Origin: Cyrtodaria siliqua
Taxonomy: Eukaryota; Mollusca; Bivalvia; Adapedonta; Hiatellidae
Length of the DNA: 64,000 bases
Assembly (NCBI GenBank): GCA_037043455.1
Contig: JAWPHD010001814.1
Span: forward strand, 228,992 to 292,991
Direction: 5' to 3'
Made by a program: the position numbers and the translations under genes
Notes under the pieces: generated by a model
What the model was told of the DNA's origin: nothing
The model's input: the letters and a program-made list of their open reading frames with translations, nothing else
Database searches by the model: none
Part shown: positions 11,867-23,158 of the stretch, in pieces
Numbering within the stretch: the first letter of the stretch is position 1
How the letters are laid out: each line of letters opens with the position of its first letter

Positions 11867-12499
11867 TACCATTGAATTGTATCAGTAAATACCATTGACT
11901 GTATAAGTAAATACCATTGACTCATATAAGTAAATACCATTGAATTGTATCAGTAAATACCATTGAATTGTATCAGTAAATACCATTGAATTGTATCAGT
12001 AAATACCATTGAATTGTATAAGTAAATACCATTGAATTATATACGTAAATACCATTGAATTGCAAACATAATACCATTGAATTGCATACATACATACCAT
12101 TGAATTGCATAAGTAAATACCATTGAATTATATCAGTAAATACCATTGAATTGTATCAGTAAATACCATAGAATTCTATCAGTAAATACCATTGAATTGC
12201 ATCAGTAAATATCAGTGAATTGCATAAGTAAATATCAGTGAATTGCATGAGTAAATACCAGTCAATACCAGTGAATTTGAGTAAGTAAATACCATTAAAC
12301 TGTATAAGTAAATACCATTGAATTATATAAGTAAATATCATTGAACTGTATAAGTAAATACCATTAAACTGTATAAGTAAATACCATTGAATTATATAAG
12401 TAAATACCATTGCACTGTATAAGTAAATATATTGAATTGTATAAGTAAATACATGTACCATTGAATTGTATAAGTAAATACCACTGTCTAAGTAAATAC
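11867..12499. repeat. 23-bp minisatellite array, copy 2
   Basis: Same unit as 5398-6092 (AAATACCATTGAATTGTAT and variants), about 27 units. It again leads directly into a 27-bp array. Confidence 0.9.
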
Positions 12500-14086
12500 C
12501 ATTGAGTGGCGGGCAGTGGTCGATACCATTGAGTTACAGGCAGCGGTCAATACCATTGGGTGGCAGGCAGCGGTCAATACCATTGAGTGGCAGGCAGCGG
12601 TCAGTACCATTGAGTGGCAGGCAGCAGTCAATACCATTAGGTGGCAGGCAGCGGTCATTTCCATTGGGTGGCAGGCAGCAGTCAATACAATTGAGTGGCA
12701 GGCAGCGGTCAGACCATTGAGTGGCAGGCAGCAGTCAATACCATTGGGTGGTAGGCAGCGGTCAGTTCCATTGGGTGGCAGGCAGCAGTTAATACCATTG
12801 GGTAGCAGGCAGCGGTCAATACCATCGGGTGGCAGGCAGCGGTCAATACCATTGAGTTGCAGGCAGCGGTCAATACCATTGAGTGGCAGGCAGCGGTCAA
12901 TACCATTGAGTTGCAGGCAGCGGTCAATACCATTGTGTTGCAGGCAGCGGTCAATACCATTGGTTGGCAGGCAGCGGTCAATACCATTGGGTTGCAGGCA
13001 GCGGTCAATACCATTGAGTGGCAGGCAGCGGTCAATACCATTGGGTTGCAGGCAGCGGTCAATACCATTGGGCGGCAGGAAGGGGTCAATACCACTGGGT
13101 GGCAAGCAGCGTTTAATACCATTGGGTGGCAGGCAGTGGTCAATACCCATTGAGTGGCAGGCAGCAGTAAATACCATTGGGTGGCAGGCAGCGGTCAATA
13201 CCATTGGGTGGCAGGCAGTGGTCAATACCATTGGGTGGCAGGCAGCGGTCAATATCATTGGGTGGCAGGCAGACAGCGGTCAATACCATTGGGTGGCAGG
13301 CAGTGGTCAATACCATTGGGTGGCAGGCTGCGGTCAATATCATTGGGTGGCAGGCAGAGGCAGCTGTCAATACCATTTGGGGGCAGGCAGCGGTCAATAC
13401 AATTGGGTGGCAGGCAGCGGTCAATACCATTGAGTGGCAGGCAGCGGTCAATACCATTGAGTGGAATGCAGCGGTCAATACCATTGAGTTGCAGGCAGTG
13501 GTCAAGACCGTTGGGTGGCAGGCAGCGGTCAGTACCATTGGGTGACAGGCAGCGGTCAATACATTGGATGACAGGCAGCCGTCAATACTATTAAGTGGCA
13601 GGCAGCGGTGAATACCCTTGAGTTGCAGTCAGCGGTCAATACCCTTGAGTGGCAGTCAGCGGTGAATACCCTCGAGTGGCAGGCAGCAGTGAATACCCTT
13701 GAGTGGCAGTCAGGGGTCAAAACCCTTGAGTGGCAGTCAGGGTCAATACCATTTAGTTGCAGTCAGCGGTCAATACCCTTGAGTAGCAGGCAGTGGTGAA
13801 TACCCTTGAGTGGCTGTCAGCGGTCAATATCCTTGAGTGGCAGGCAGCGGTCAATACCCTTGAGTGGCAGTCAGCGGTCAATACCATTGAGTGGCAGGCA
13901 GCTTTCAATACCCTTGAGTTGCAGGTAGCGGTCAATACCATTGAGTTGCAGGCAGCGGTCAATACCATTCAGTGGCAGGCAGTGATCAGTACCATTCAGT
14001 GGCAGGCAGCAGTCGGTACCATTGAGTGACAGGCAGTGGTCAATACCATTGAGTTGCAGGTCAGTAGTGGGATAGTTTAATTAACT
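12500..14086. repeat. 27-bp minisatellite array, copy 2
   Basis: About 58 units of the GGCAGGCAGCGGTCAATACC type. Towards the right end (13600-13930) the joint changes to ACCCTTGAGTGGC, a local variant subfamily. Longer units with extra GCAGACAGC or GGCAGAGGCAGC occur near 13265 and 13350. Long frames on both strands are artefacts of the unit length. Confidence 0.92.
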
Positions 14087-14389
14087 AATTAAGGACAAAT
14101 TAAGTGACGTAGATGTGAAATAATACGAATTTTAAGCAATCTATATTATTAAGCTGAATTAATTTAAGATTATTTCAAAGTTGCATATTGTTCATTTAAA
14201 ATAGTTTAAGCTTTATATTGTAGTTTTGACGCTTGTGAGTGCATGGGATCTCAGATGTTGGTAATGTTAGTGTAATTGCGGAGAACATCACATGGTGGAC
14301 GTTACGAACCTCAGATGGCCAGTACAGATTTCTTGTCTAGACTAGGGTTCGCATGAGTCCAGTGCCAGCAGAGCTTATGGGATGGCGAG
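14087..14389. repeat. Duplicated 3' flank of the minisatellite, copy 2
   Basis: Near-identical counterpart of 8638-8935, with small indels. No gene. Confidence 0.85.
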
Positions 14390-15285
14390 TTGTCTGTTGT
14401 CCGTCGTCCGTCTGTCGTCTGTCGTCTGTTGTTTTTTTTTAAAAATCTTCTTCTCGGAAACTACAAGAGCCAGAGGTTTGATATTTTGCATTTACTATAA
14501 GCTTATGTCCTTTACCAAGTTTGTTCAAATAGTGACCCTGGGGTCACATTTGGACCCGCCCCGGGGGTCACAGTTTACATAGGCTTGTATATGGAAAAAC
14601 TTAAAAAAATCTTCTTCTCTGGAACTGCAGGAGTCCGAGGTTTAATATTTTGCATTTGCTATAAGCGAATGGTCCTCTATCAAGTTTGTTCAAATGGTGA
14701 CCCTGGTATCAAATTTGGACGTGCCCCGGGGGTCACAGTTTTACATAGACTTATATAGGAAACACATTAAAGTCTTCTTCTCTGGAACTGCAAGAGCCAT
14801 AGGCAAATTTGGTCGCGCCCCAGGGGTCACAGTTTTACATAGACTTATATAGGAAACACATTAAAGTCTTCTCTGGAACTACAAGAGCCATAGGTTTAAC
14901 ATTTTGCATTTACTATACTCTTATGGTCCTTTACCAAGTTTGTTCAATTGGTGACCGTGGGGTCACATTTGGCCCCACCCCAGGGGTGATGTTTTACATA
15001 GACTTGTATAGGCAAAAACTTAAAAAATCTCCTCTGAAACCACAAAGCTCTCATATATTACATGTAGCCCTGGGGGTGCCCAAGGTGTTACACTCTAGCA
15101 CCATCATTTTGTATTTGATATTTACCAAACTTTGTCAGTGTCTTTTTATCAATGTTGTTATGCACAACAGAGTCCACATTTCTTGAACAATCTTAACCAA
15201 ACTTGCACAGATTGTATATGACCATAAGATTTCGAAAAAGTTTGATAATGTGCCAGTACTCGGGTGATCGATTTATATAAATAAA
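14390..15285. repeat. Tandem repeat block (GTGACCCTGGGGTCACATTTGG family), copy 2
   Basis: A shorter version of 8936-10390 in the same order, missing some internal units. It supports a segmental duplication followed by unequal loss. Confidence 0.85.
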
Positions 15286-16078
15286 TCGGGTTCTTGTTTA
15301 TAAATGAAAGCTCAGACAAGTTCGAAAACCAGCTAGATCGGACCATTAACAGCGGAGTTAAGGCCCTTGATTTAGTTAACAAATGCTATATTTTGACTTG
15401 TTAAGATGGCAGGGCCTTTATCTTTCGTTCGATCTTTACCAAACTTTACCAGATTGTTTATATAAATGAAAGCTCGGACAGTTTTGAAGACCAGCCAGAT
15501 CGGACTAGTAACAGTGGAGTTAAGGCCCTTGATTTAGTTAAAAATGATATATTTTGCCTCCTTAATTTGATAGGGCCTTCATCTTTCATCTGATCTTTAC
15601 AAAACTTTACCTGATTATATATATCAATGACAGCTCAGACAAACTTTGAAAACCAGCCAGATCGGACCAGTAACAGATGAGGTATGGCACTTGATTTAGT
15701 TAAAAATGGTATATTTTGCCTCGTTAAGAAGTAAAGGCCTTTATTTTTCATGCGATCTTTATGAAACTTTACTAGATTGTTAATATCAATGAAAAATCGG
15801 TCAAGTTCGAAAACCAGCCAGATTGGACTAGAAACAGTGGAATTATGGCTGTTGATTTAGTTAAAAATCTTATATTTTGCCTCTTTAAGGCGATAGGGCC
15901 TACATCTTTCATCCGATCTTTAAAGAAACTTTACCAGATTGTTAATATCAATGAAAGCTTGGACAAGTTTGAAAACCATCCAGATTGGACCATTTACATC
16001 GGAGTCATGGCCCTTGATTTTCTGAAATATGCTATATCTTGGCCTCATTAAGACGAAAGGGCCTTCATTTGGCTGGAT
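15286..16078. repeat. Tandem array of the AGCTCGGACAAG family
   Basis: Five imperfect units of about 150-165 bp share AAAGCTCGGACAAGTTT-like, CCAGCCAGATCGGAC, CCCTTGATTTAGTTAAAAAT and ATAGGGCCTTCATC. Same family as 466-720. Non-coding. Confidence 0.8.
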
Positions 16079-16345
16079 TTCATTGAAACTATGCAGGGAT
16101 GATCAGTACCAAACCTAGTTGTACATAGTCATTGTGTTCCAGTTGAATGATTTTGGCGGAGTTATAGCCCTTTAAAGGTTTTAATACACAAACTTTGTTC
16201 TGACTAGTTCTCCTGAACCCCTTGCTGGATTAAACGAAACTTTTTAGGGATGATCGATTCTATGTCTAGTTGTGCAAATCATTGCCGTGTCCGGTTGAAT
16301 GATTTTTGGCTGAGTTATGGACCTTTAAAGGGACACATGGCAATC
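16079..16345. repeat. TTTTAATACACAAACTTTG repeat plus MITE end
   Basis: Two units of the family at 11176-11690, ending at about 16316 in TTAAAGGGACACATGGCAAT. This is one terminus of the TTAA-type MITE, joined directly to the AGAATAAGAGAGCTTATG head of another repeat family. Confidence 0.7.
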
Positions 16346-16740
16346 TTGATTTTTCGAAGAATAAGAGAGCTTATGTAATCACCCCCGGGTCGGAATCGGC
16401 ATGGAACTCAAATTATGATAAAATGTGTCCCATTTCACATCAAATTTTGCGTGTAAGCTGTGTTTACAAGTCTATATCTCTTACAATTCTTAGCCTAGCA
16501 CAGTCATATTTGGCCATTAGCTTCCTTAGAGCATTATCTTAAGGGCTGCTTAAAGCTGTACAGTCCCTATTTTAACTGGTAATAACTCATGAATATGAAT
16601 GAGTCACGTGTGAAGTAGTTTCAAATCGACGAACACCCCAAAAGTCGGTATAAAAGGAGAAATCGATACGTAAAATTTCACATTTTTATTTAGCATCCGT
16701 ACAGGTAACATCGATAAATATACGGCTCTAGAATATATGA
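16346..16740. other. Repeat fragment and gene-free spacer
   Basis: The left part matches the repeat at 29264-29540 (AAGAATAAGAGAGCTTATGT and GTGTAAGCTGTGTTTACA). The remainder shows nothing recognisable. Confidence 0.5.
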
Positions 16741-16742
16741 GA

Positions 16743-16835
16743 TAATAAAAATAGTTGCTCGGAACGGGATTTGAACCACAGTCTTGCACTTGTAAGATTT
16801 GAAAGATGTACGCTGAACCTCTAGACCACTGCTAT
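16743..16835 (-). repeat. tRNA-like sequence, probably SINE head or tRNA pseudogene
   Basis: Read on the minus strand it has an A-box-like GTGGTCTAGAGG and a B-box-like GGTTCAAATCC at tRNA-like spacing. The T and acceptor stems do not pair properly, so I do not call a functional tRNA. It may be the head of a tRNA-derived SINE. Confidence 0.45.
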
Positions 16836-17105
16836 TTATTGGTATTTTGTAGCATTTTTAACACTAAATAGGCATTACGTAATAACAAGAGTGCGCACAC
16901 AAACTCATCAAGCGCTAAATAAGTCGATATATGGTTGATTTGAGACGAAGTATTAGTTTCATATTGATAAGATACAGTATTACACCAGGCAATGTTAATT
17001 TACACGTGCGACAATATGGACTGCATATTTATTGATCCATCTTTAGTTGAGTTCAAATATGTTAAGTTATTTTGTCTCATAATATATGGCAGTTAGTATA
17101 CTATT

Positions 17106-17185
17106 TTCTCAAGTAGGTTGAAGTGCAGTGGATAGAGCACAGGACTTGAAATCAGAAGGTCGTGTGTTCGAGCCCAGAAGAAGCT
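17106..17185 (+). repeat. tRNA-like sequence, probably SINE head or tRNA pseudogene
   Basis: The plus strand has TGCAGTGGATAGAGCA (A-box-like), an anticodon-arm-like GGACTTGAAATCAG and TGTTCGAGCCC (B-box-like). Stem pairing is imperfect. It is about 300 bp from the oppositely oriented tRNA-like unit at 16743-16835. Confidence 0.5.
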
Positions 17186-17790
17186 AATAAGGTACGATAT
17201 GCACTGGTCGATGTATATACAGTAAATGATTTCATGCGCTAGATTTGCTCGCTTAAATACCCGATTTCGACATGAGCTGGTGAACATGAAGTTACAAATA
17301 AAGACACGCCTACAAAGAAGAAATCGATTGATATAGGGCGTCTGTAGCTTTAAGTAATTTTGGTTCCTGTAACCCCTGTGCTCCCATGGAAACCAAATTC
17401 TGATTGCCCTTAAAATGTGTCTGTTTCACATCAAATTTTGCGTGTAAGCTGTGTTTACAGGTCTATATCTCTTGCATTTCTTGTCCTAGCTGAACTAAAT
17501 TTTGGAATTGGTTTCCTTATAGTATGTTGTAAAGGGTTGGGTAATTAATTGTGTCTTCTGCAAATTCTGGGCTCCCATGGAACCCAAATAGTGATGGCCC
17601 ATAAAATGTGCAATAAAGGCAGATCTAGGTTTGCATGTAAGCATGTATATATCTATAAATTTGGTATGGGATTTCTTATAGCATTATGCATCTTATTCAT
17701 ACTTCACTCATATTGGGACATGGGCTCCCTCCTCACCCCAAGCCCCACTCCCCTCCCCCAGCCCGCGACAACCTTTTTATTTTTATTTTT
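17186..17790. repeat. Repeat fragments, no gene
   Basis: Contains degenerate copies of the GGTTCCTGTAACCC / GTGTAAGCTGTGTTTACA repeat that is also at 29330-29500. No supported coding sequence. Confidence 0.5.
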
Positions 17791-18472
17791 TTAAACTTTT
17801 TTTTTTACATATGTCTGTGTTGTTTTGGTCGATTCTTACACATATATGTTGCCCCCTCACCCACCCCCGACCCTCCTCTCCCCCACCTCGCCCCCACTTG
17901 AAACTCTATTTTTCTTTTTTTTTGAACATATTTCTGTGTTGTTTTAGTCAATTCTTACACATATATGTTGCCCCCCTCACCCCCACCGCCCAAGCCTCCC
18001 CCCCCCCACACCTCTCACCCCACCATATACATGTTTCTTTGTTGTTTTGATCAATTCTTACACATATCTTCTTACACATAGCTTCTTACACATATATGTT
18101 GCTCCCTCTCCCAACACCCCCATGCCCCCTCCTTTCCCCCACTCCACCCCCATGCCTAAAACGGAATATTTTCATTTAATGTTTATTGTTTTTTTACATA
18201 TATCTGTGTTGTTTTGGTAAATTCTTACACATAGCTTCTTACACATATATGTTGCCCCCTGTACCCCATTCCCTGTCTCTCCACCACATTCCCTGCCTCT
18301 CCAACCCCTCCCCCACACTCCCCCCCCCCATTTTGTTTTGTTTTTGTTTTACCATATTTCTGTGTTGTTTTGGTCATTTCTTACATAGCTTATTACACAT
18401 ATATGTTGCCCTCCCCAACACCCCGCCTCTCCCCCATCCCCTCTCAAAACTCGATTTATTTTTATTTATTTT
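17791..18472. repeat. CT-rich tandem repeat block
   Basis: About five units of the GTGTTGTTTTGGT / CTTACACATATATGTTG family, separated by C-rich runs (for example around 18001-18010 and 18317-18330). Same family as 10391-10790. Confidence 0.8.
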
Positions 18473-18473
18473 T

Positions 18474-18562
18474 AGCTCGACTGATCACAGATCAGCAGAG
18501 CTTATGCCGTGGTGCGGCGTCCGTCGTCCGTCCGTCCGTCTGTCCGTCTGTCTGTCCGTAAA
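18474..18562 (+). repeat. Hairpin-headed repeat start with CCGTC runs
   Basis: Begins AGCTCGACTGATC, then GATCAGCAGAGCT. AGCTC pairs with GAGCT and GATC with GATC to form a stem-loop. It is followed by CCGTCGTCCGTCCGTCCGTC. The same head with different but still paired stem bases stands at 29266. The ~318-bp tandem array starts right after it. Confidence 0.65.
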
Positions 18563-20275
18563 CTTTTATTTGTAACGACTTCTCCTCTGAAACTACTGGA
18601 TGGATATTCATGAAACTTTACAGAAATGTTGCCCATAAAGTCTAGTTGATCCTAGCAAAATTCATGTTGATGTGAAATCCAAGATGGCCACCAAAGTTAA
18701 AAATAGAGTTTTAAAATACAAGTTTGTAGCGACTACTTCCTGAAAAGTATAAGTGATATTGATATGGGACTTTTTCTAAAATGATCAGCATGACATGATG
18801 TTGGTCCTTGTCAAAAATCGTTTTGATTCAACGTTAAACATGGCTGCCAGCGGCCATCTTTGTTTACATAGAGTTATATAGTAAATATTTGTAGCGACTA
18901 CTCCTCTGAAACTACTTGGCGGATTTTCATGAAACTTTACAGGATTGTTGCTCTTGATGTCTAATTGATCCTAGCAAAATTTCAGATCTGCCAGAAATTC
19001 AAGATGGCCGTCACAGCTAAAAATAGATTTTTAAAAAATAAGTTTGTAGCGACTACTTCTTGAAAACTATAAGTGATACTGATATGGGACTTTTTCTAAA
19101 ATAATCAGCATGACATGATGTTGATCCGAGTCGAACATTATTTTGATTCAACGTTAAACATGGCTGCCAGTGGCCATCTTTGGTTACATAGTTATATAGT
19201 AAAAACTTGTAGCGACTACTCCTCTGAAACTACTTGACGGATGTTCATGAAACTTCACAGGAATGTTGCTCTTGATGTCTAGTTGATCCTAGAAAAATTT
19301 CAGGCTTGCCATATATTCAAAATGGCCGCCACAGCTAAAAATAGATTTAAAATAAATAAATTTGTAGCGATTACTTCTTGAAAACTATAAGAGATATTGA
19401 TATGGGACTTTTTCTAAAATGATCAGTATGACATGATGTTGGTCCTTGTCGAAAATCGTTTTGATTCGACATTAAACATGGCTGCCAGTGGCCATCTTTG
19501 TTTACATAGAGTTATATTATGAAAACTTGTACTCCTCTGAAACTACTTGATGGATTTTCATGAAACTTCACAGGAATGTTGCTCTTGATGTCTAATTGAA
19601 CCTAGCAAAATTTCAGATTGGCCAGAAATTCAAGATGGCCGCCACGGCTAAAAATAGATTTTCAAAAAACATGTTTATGGCGACTACTTCTTGAAAACTA
19701 TAAGTGATATTGATATGGGACTTTTTCTAAAATGATCAGCATGTCATGATGTTGGTCCTTGTCAAAAATCGTTTTGATTTAATGTCAAACATGGCTGTCA
19801 GCGGCCATCTTTGTTTACATAGTGTTATATACTAAAAATTTGTAACGACTACTCCTCTGTAACTACTCAACGGATTTTCATGAAATTTACAGGAATGTTG
19901 CTCTTGATATCTAATTGATACTAGAAAAATTTCAGGTCGGCCGGAAATTCAAGATGGCCACCATGGCTAAAAATAGATATTCAAAATTCAAGTTTGTAGC
20001 GACTACTTCTTGAAAACTATAAGTGATATTGATATGGGACTTTTTCTGAAATGATCAGTATGACATGATGTTGATCCTTGTCAAAAATTATTTTGATTTG
20101 ACATTAAACATTGCCGCCAGCGGCCATCTTTGTTTACATAGAGTTATATAATGAAAACGTGTAGCGACTATTCCTATGAAACTACTTGATGGATTTTCAT
20201 GAAACTTCACAGGAATGTTGACCTAGCTATCAAAAATCTATCAGTAGAGATTCAAGGTCATTGACCTCTTGTTTT
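18563..20275. repeat. Tandem array, ~318-bp unit, about five copies
   Basis: The marker TGACATGATGTTG recurs at about 18792, 19112, 19430, 19743 and 20062, giving a period of 313-320 bp. Each unit contains TTTGTAGCGACTACTCCTCT, GAAACTTCACAGGAATGTTG, AAGATGGCCGCCA and GGCCATCTTTGTTTACATAG. The last two are inverted relative to each other and resemble YY1-type GCCATCTT sites. No protein is encoded. Confidence 0.88.
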
Positions 20276-21540
20276 TACATATTTTTGTGTTGTTTTGATA
20301 AATTTTTACATAGCTTCTTACACAGATATATTGCCCTCACCACCCATCTACCCCCACCACCCACCCCACCTCTCCCAAAACCCCACACCCCATCCCAACT
20401 CAAAACTTGATTTTTTTTTATATGTTTTGTTTTACATATTTCTCTGTAGTTTTGATCAATTCTTACACATAGCTATGTTGCGCCCCCAACCCCACCCCAC
20501 ATTGGTTTAGCCTTGTTTTCTGATGTTATATACTAGCAATATAATGTATTAAGCCACTTGTTCTTGCATATTATTAATTTTTGATATTATTACACCAGTA
20601 AAATATTAAAACTAATAACATAATAAGACGAAATAGTGAATACTTAAAATTTTATTTATTTAAATGTCACCAGGGTAAAAGTAAAAATGATACTGGATAT
20701 ATAAATCGAGACACCTATTTAAAATATTTCAAGATTGCCGTGTGTCCCTTTAAAGGTTTTAATACACAAAACTTTGTTCTGACTAGTTCTCCTGAACCCC
20801 TGGCCGGATTTAAACGAAGCTTTTTAGGGATGATCAGTTCCATGTCTAGTTGTGCAAATCATTGCCGTATTCCGGTTAAATGATGTTTTTGGCAAAATTA
20901 TGACCCTTTAAAGGTTTTAGTACACAAACTTCGTCTGATCTACTTTTCCTGAACCGCTCACCAGATTTCAATGAAACTTTGCAGGGATGATCAGCACCAA
21001 GCTTAGTTGTGCATATCATTGTCACGTTCCGGTTTACAGATATTTGGCAGAGTTATGGCCCTTTAAAGAATTTTGATACCACCATTTTTTCTGGGCTAGT
21101 TCTCCTGAACCCCTGGCTGGATATAGACGAAACTTGACAAGGATGATCAGTATCAAGCCTAGTTGTGCAGATCATCGCCATATTTCGGATGAATGATTTT
21201 TGGCAGAGTTGTGACCCTTTAAATGTTTTAATACACAAGCTTTGTCCAGATTAGTCTCTTCTGAAATCTTTGCATACTAAGCCTAGTTGCACCTGTCATT
21301 GCCATGTTCTGGTTGAATGATTTTTGAAAGACTTATGGCCCCTTATACATAAACTTTATCTTGAGCCAGTAGAGCATCTCTTGTTATTGGAGTGTTATCC
21401 GTGTATGTAAAAGGTGTGGTATATTGAACCTACTGCTATAACGCGGGTTATGGTGTTACCATAGAAAAATAGTTCAATATCGCAATTTAAGATCGATTTA
21501 CTAACGTAAATATGGATGTCCTTAAAGATGAAATTTGTCC
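20276..21540. repeat. Second copy of the 10.4-11.8 kb repeat succession
   Basis: In order: a CT-rich unit, a shared GCCTTGTTTTCTGAT segment, a MITE-type copy with an internal deletion of about 125 bp, the TTTTAATACACAAAC tandem block, and the GTATGTAAAAGGTGTGGT spacer. The order matches 10440-11800, so this is a segmental duplicate. No gene. Confidence 0.8.
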
Positions 21541-21795
21541 TAAATCAACAAATCCGTTGTTGATATGTTTTTAATTATTAAATATCATTATAAATACGAT
21601 GTTTACTATGATATTGATGTATGTTTAGTGAAAATATGTTTTTAAAGATAAAAACCCAAAAGACGAACAGGCTTCGCTAAAAAAATCAAAGGGGGAAAAC
21701 TCTTCCTCGTAAAACTGAAAGTGACGTCATTGGGAACAAAATGAAACCATTTGTACATAGGGAAAGCACGAAAAAACAGTATAGTGTGTGTGAAA

Positions 21796-21990
21796 ATGTC
21801 GGAATTAAGCGACTATGATGCTGAGTCAGATGAAATGCCCATGATAATACGGTTGCACAATGTGCAACCTTACGATTTTGAGCCATAATTCGTGTCTGAG
21901 GATGAAAATACCTCGGATTCATCAGCCGATGAGGAAGTTGAACGCGGTGCAGGTGAAAATGAAAAGCTTGGTCGTGTTGGCATTGTTTTC
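21796..21990 (+). pseudogene. Broken first exon resembling transposon-associated P2X7-like proteins
   Basis: From ATG 21796 the frame reads MSELSDYDAESDE..., then VQPYDFEP and a stop at 21886. After the stop the same frame continues with an acidic serine-rich stretch and ENEKLGR. An N-terminal PY(x)FEP motif followed by a D/E/S-rich run and N-x-R-L-G is typical of multicopy invertebrate proteins annotated as P2X purinoceptor 7-like, which are often tied to Harbinger-type elements. That comparison is from memory of the family. No cysteine-rich downstream exon was found, so it is a relic. Confidence 0.4.
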
Positions 21991-22985
21991 ATCGAAATTC
22001 TGACTGTAAGTCACCAGCAACGCTGCAATATCTCGGTACATTTACACTAAGCGCGAAATGCAGTATATTCCGAATGAATGAACATGGTCTAATACTTGTA
22101 CATTAATACGAGCGTCAGATTAAGGACTTTATTTTTGCCGAAAAGTAGACATTGAAAAAATATATTTAGAGTCTAGTTAGTATAATTGATAAATAAATAA
22201 ATAAATAAATGAAACAGCATATAATTTCTATAGTATTCTATATACCAGAAGTCCCCGCCGCCTCCAAACACTCTATAGTGGTGTATGAGATTCGGATTTG
22301 CAGTATGACACGCTTTCTCCACGTGCCCCCAACTAACAATATACCACACACCGACTAATCAACTATTGCGGTGCCCTACTGAAGTACAGTCTAATCAGGG
22401 TACATGTGTCGGTATATGACAAAAGCACGCACCATTTAGGGAAACATAGTTTTATGATATGCCTACATTTCCTGTATATTGCAATGCCGTGAGCGGTGCA
22501 ATACCGCCGCGGCGAGCCGTGTATTGCACAAGACGGATATATGATGCGTGAGAAACTAGTTCATCGCGCACGAAGAGCGAAAAATACTATGATCTAAATA
22601 ATATAGTCAAATGTATTATGAGCACGACATTATGTATTATGTACATGCAGAGATCGAATAAACAGACCTAACAGATCAAATTTTTGATTTAGAATATAAA
22701 GTATATATATATGCTTGTAAAACACTTAGTTTACTTACTGCATGAGGTAAAAGCCGTTGTTGTTTTGCCATGCAACATCTGAACTAATATAATAGCTAGT
22801 AACATTATCAATTTTCTGCCTTTTAATAGACATCCATGAAACATTTTGTCATTATTTTCAAATCCAGAGACCGATATATAACTCTATATAAATCTATAAC
22901 ACTATCTGACTATTGGAAGAAGAAGGTGTATAATTTAAAAAAAAAATAAATAAAAATACTACAAAATATATATTGAAACAACGAC
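21991..22985. other. Gene-free AT-rich stretch
   Basis: No gene. There is an AAAT microsatellite at about 22187-22209. Confidence 0.5.
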
Positions 22986-23158
22986 CAAGGGCGGATCCAG
23001 GATTTGAGGTTAGGGGGGGGGGGGCGCACAATAATTTTTAAGTAAAATTACCATTATGTAGTAAACCAAAACCGTCGTACATATATAACCTATATAAATA
23101 ATAAACAGAAATACATACTGATTTATCAGTCATTCATTTATAACTTTGCGTGTGTTGT

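Noticed and set aside
12488..13559. Long frames on both strands in the second minisatellite
   Set aside because: Same artefact as in the first array. Frames switch with unit-length changes and there is no unique sequence.
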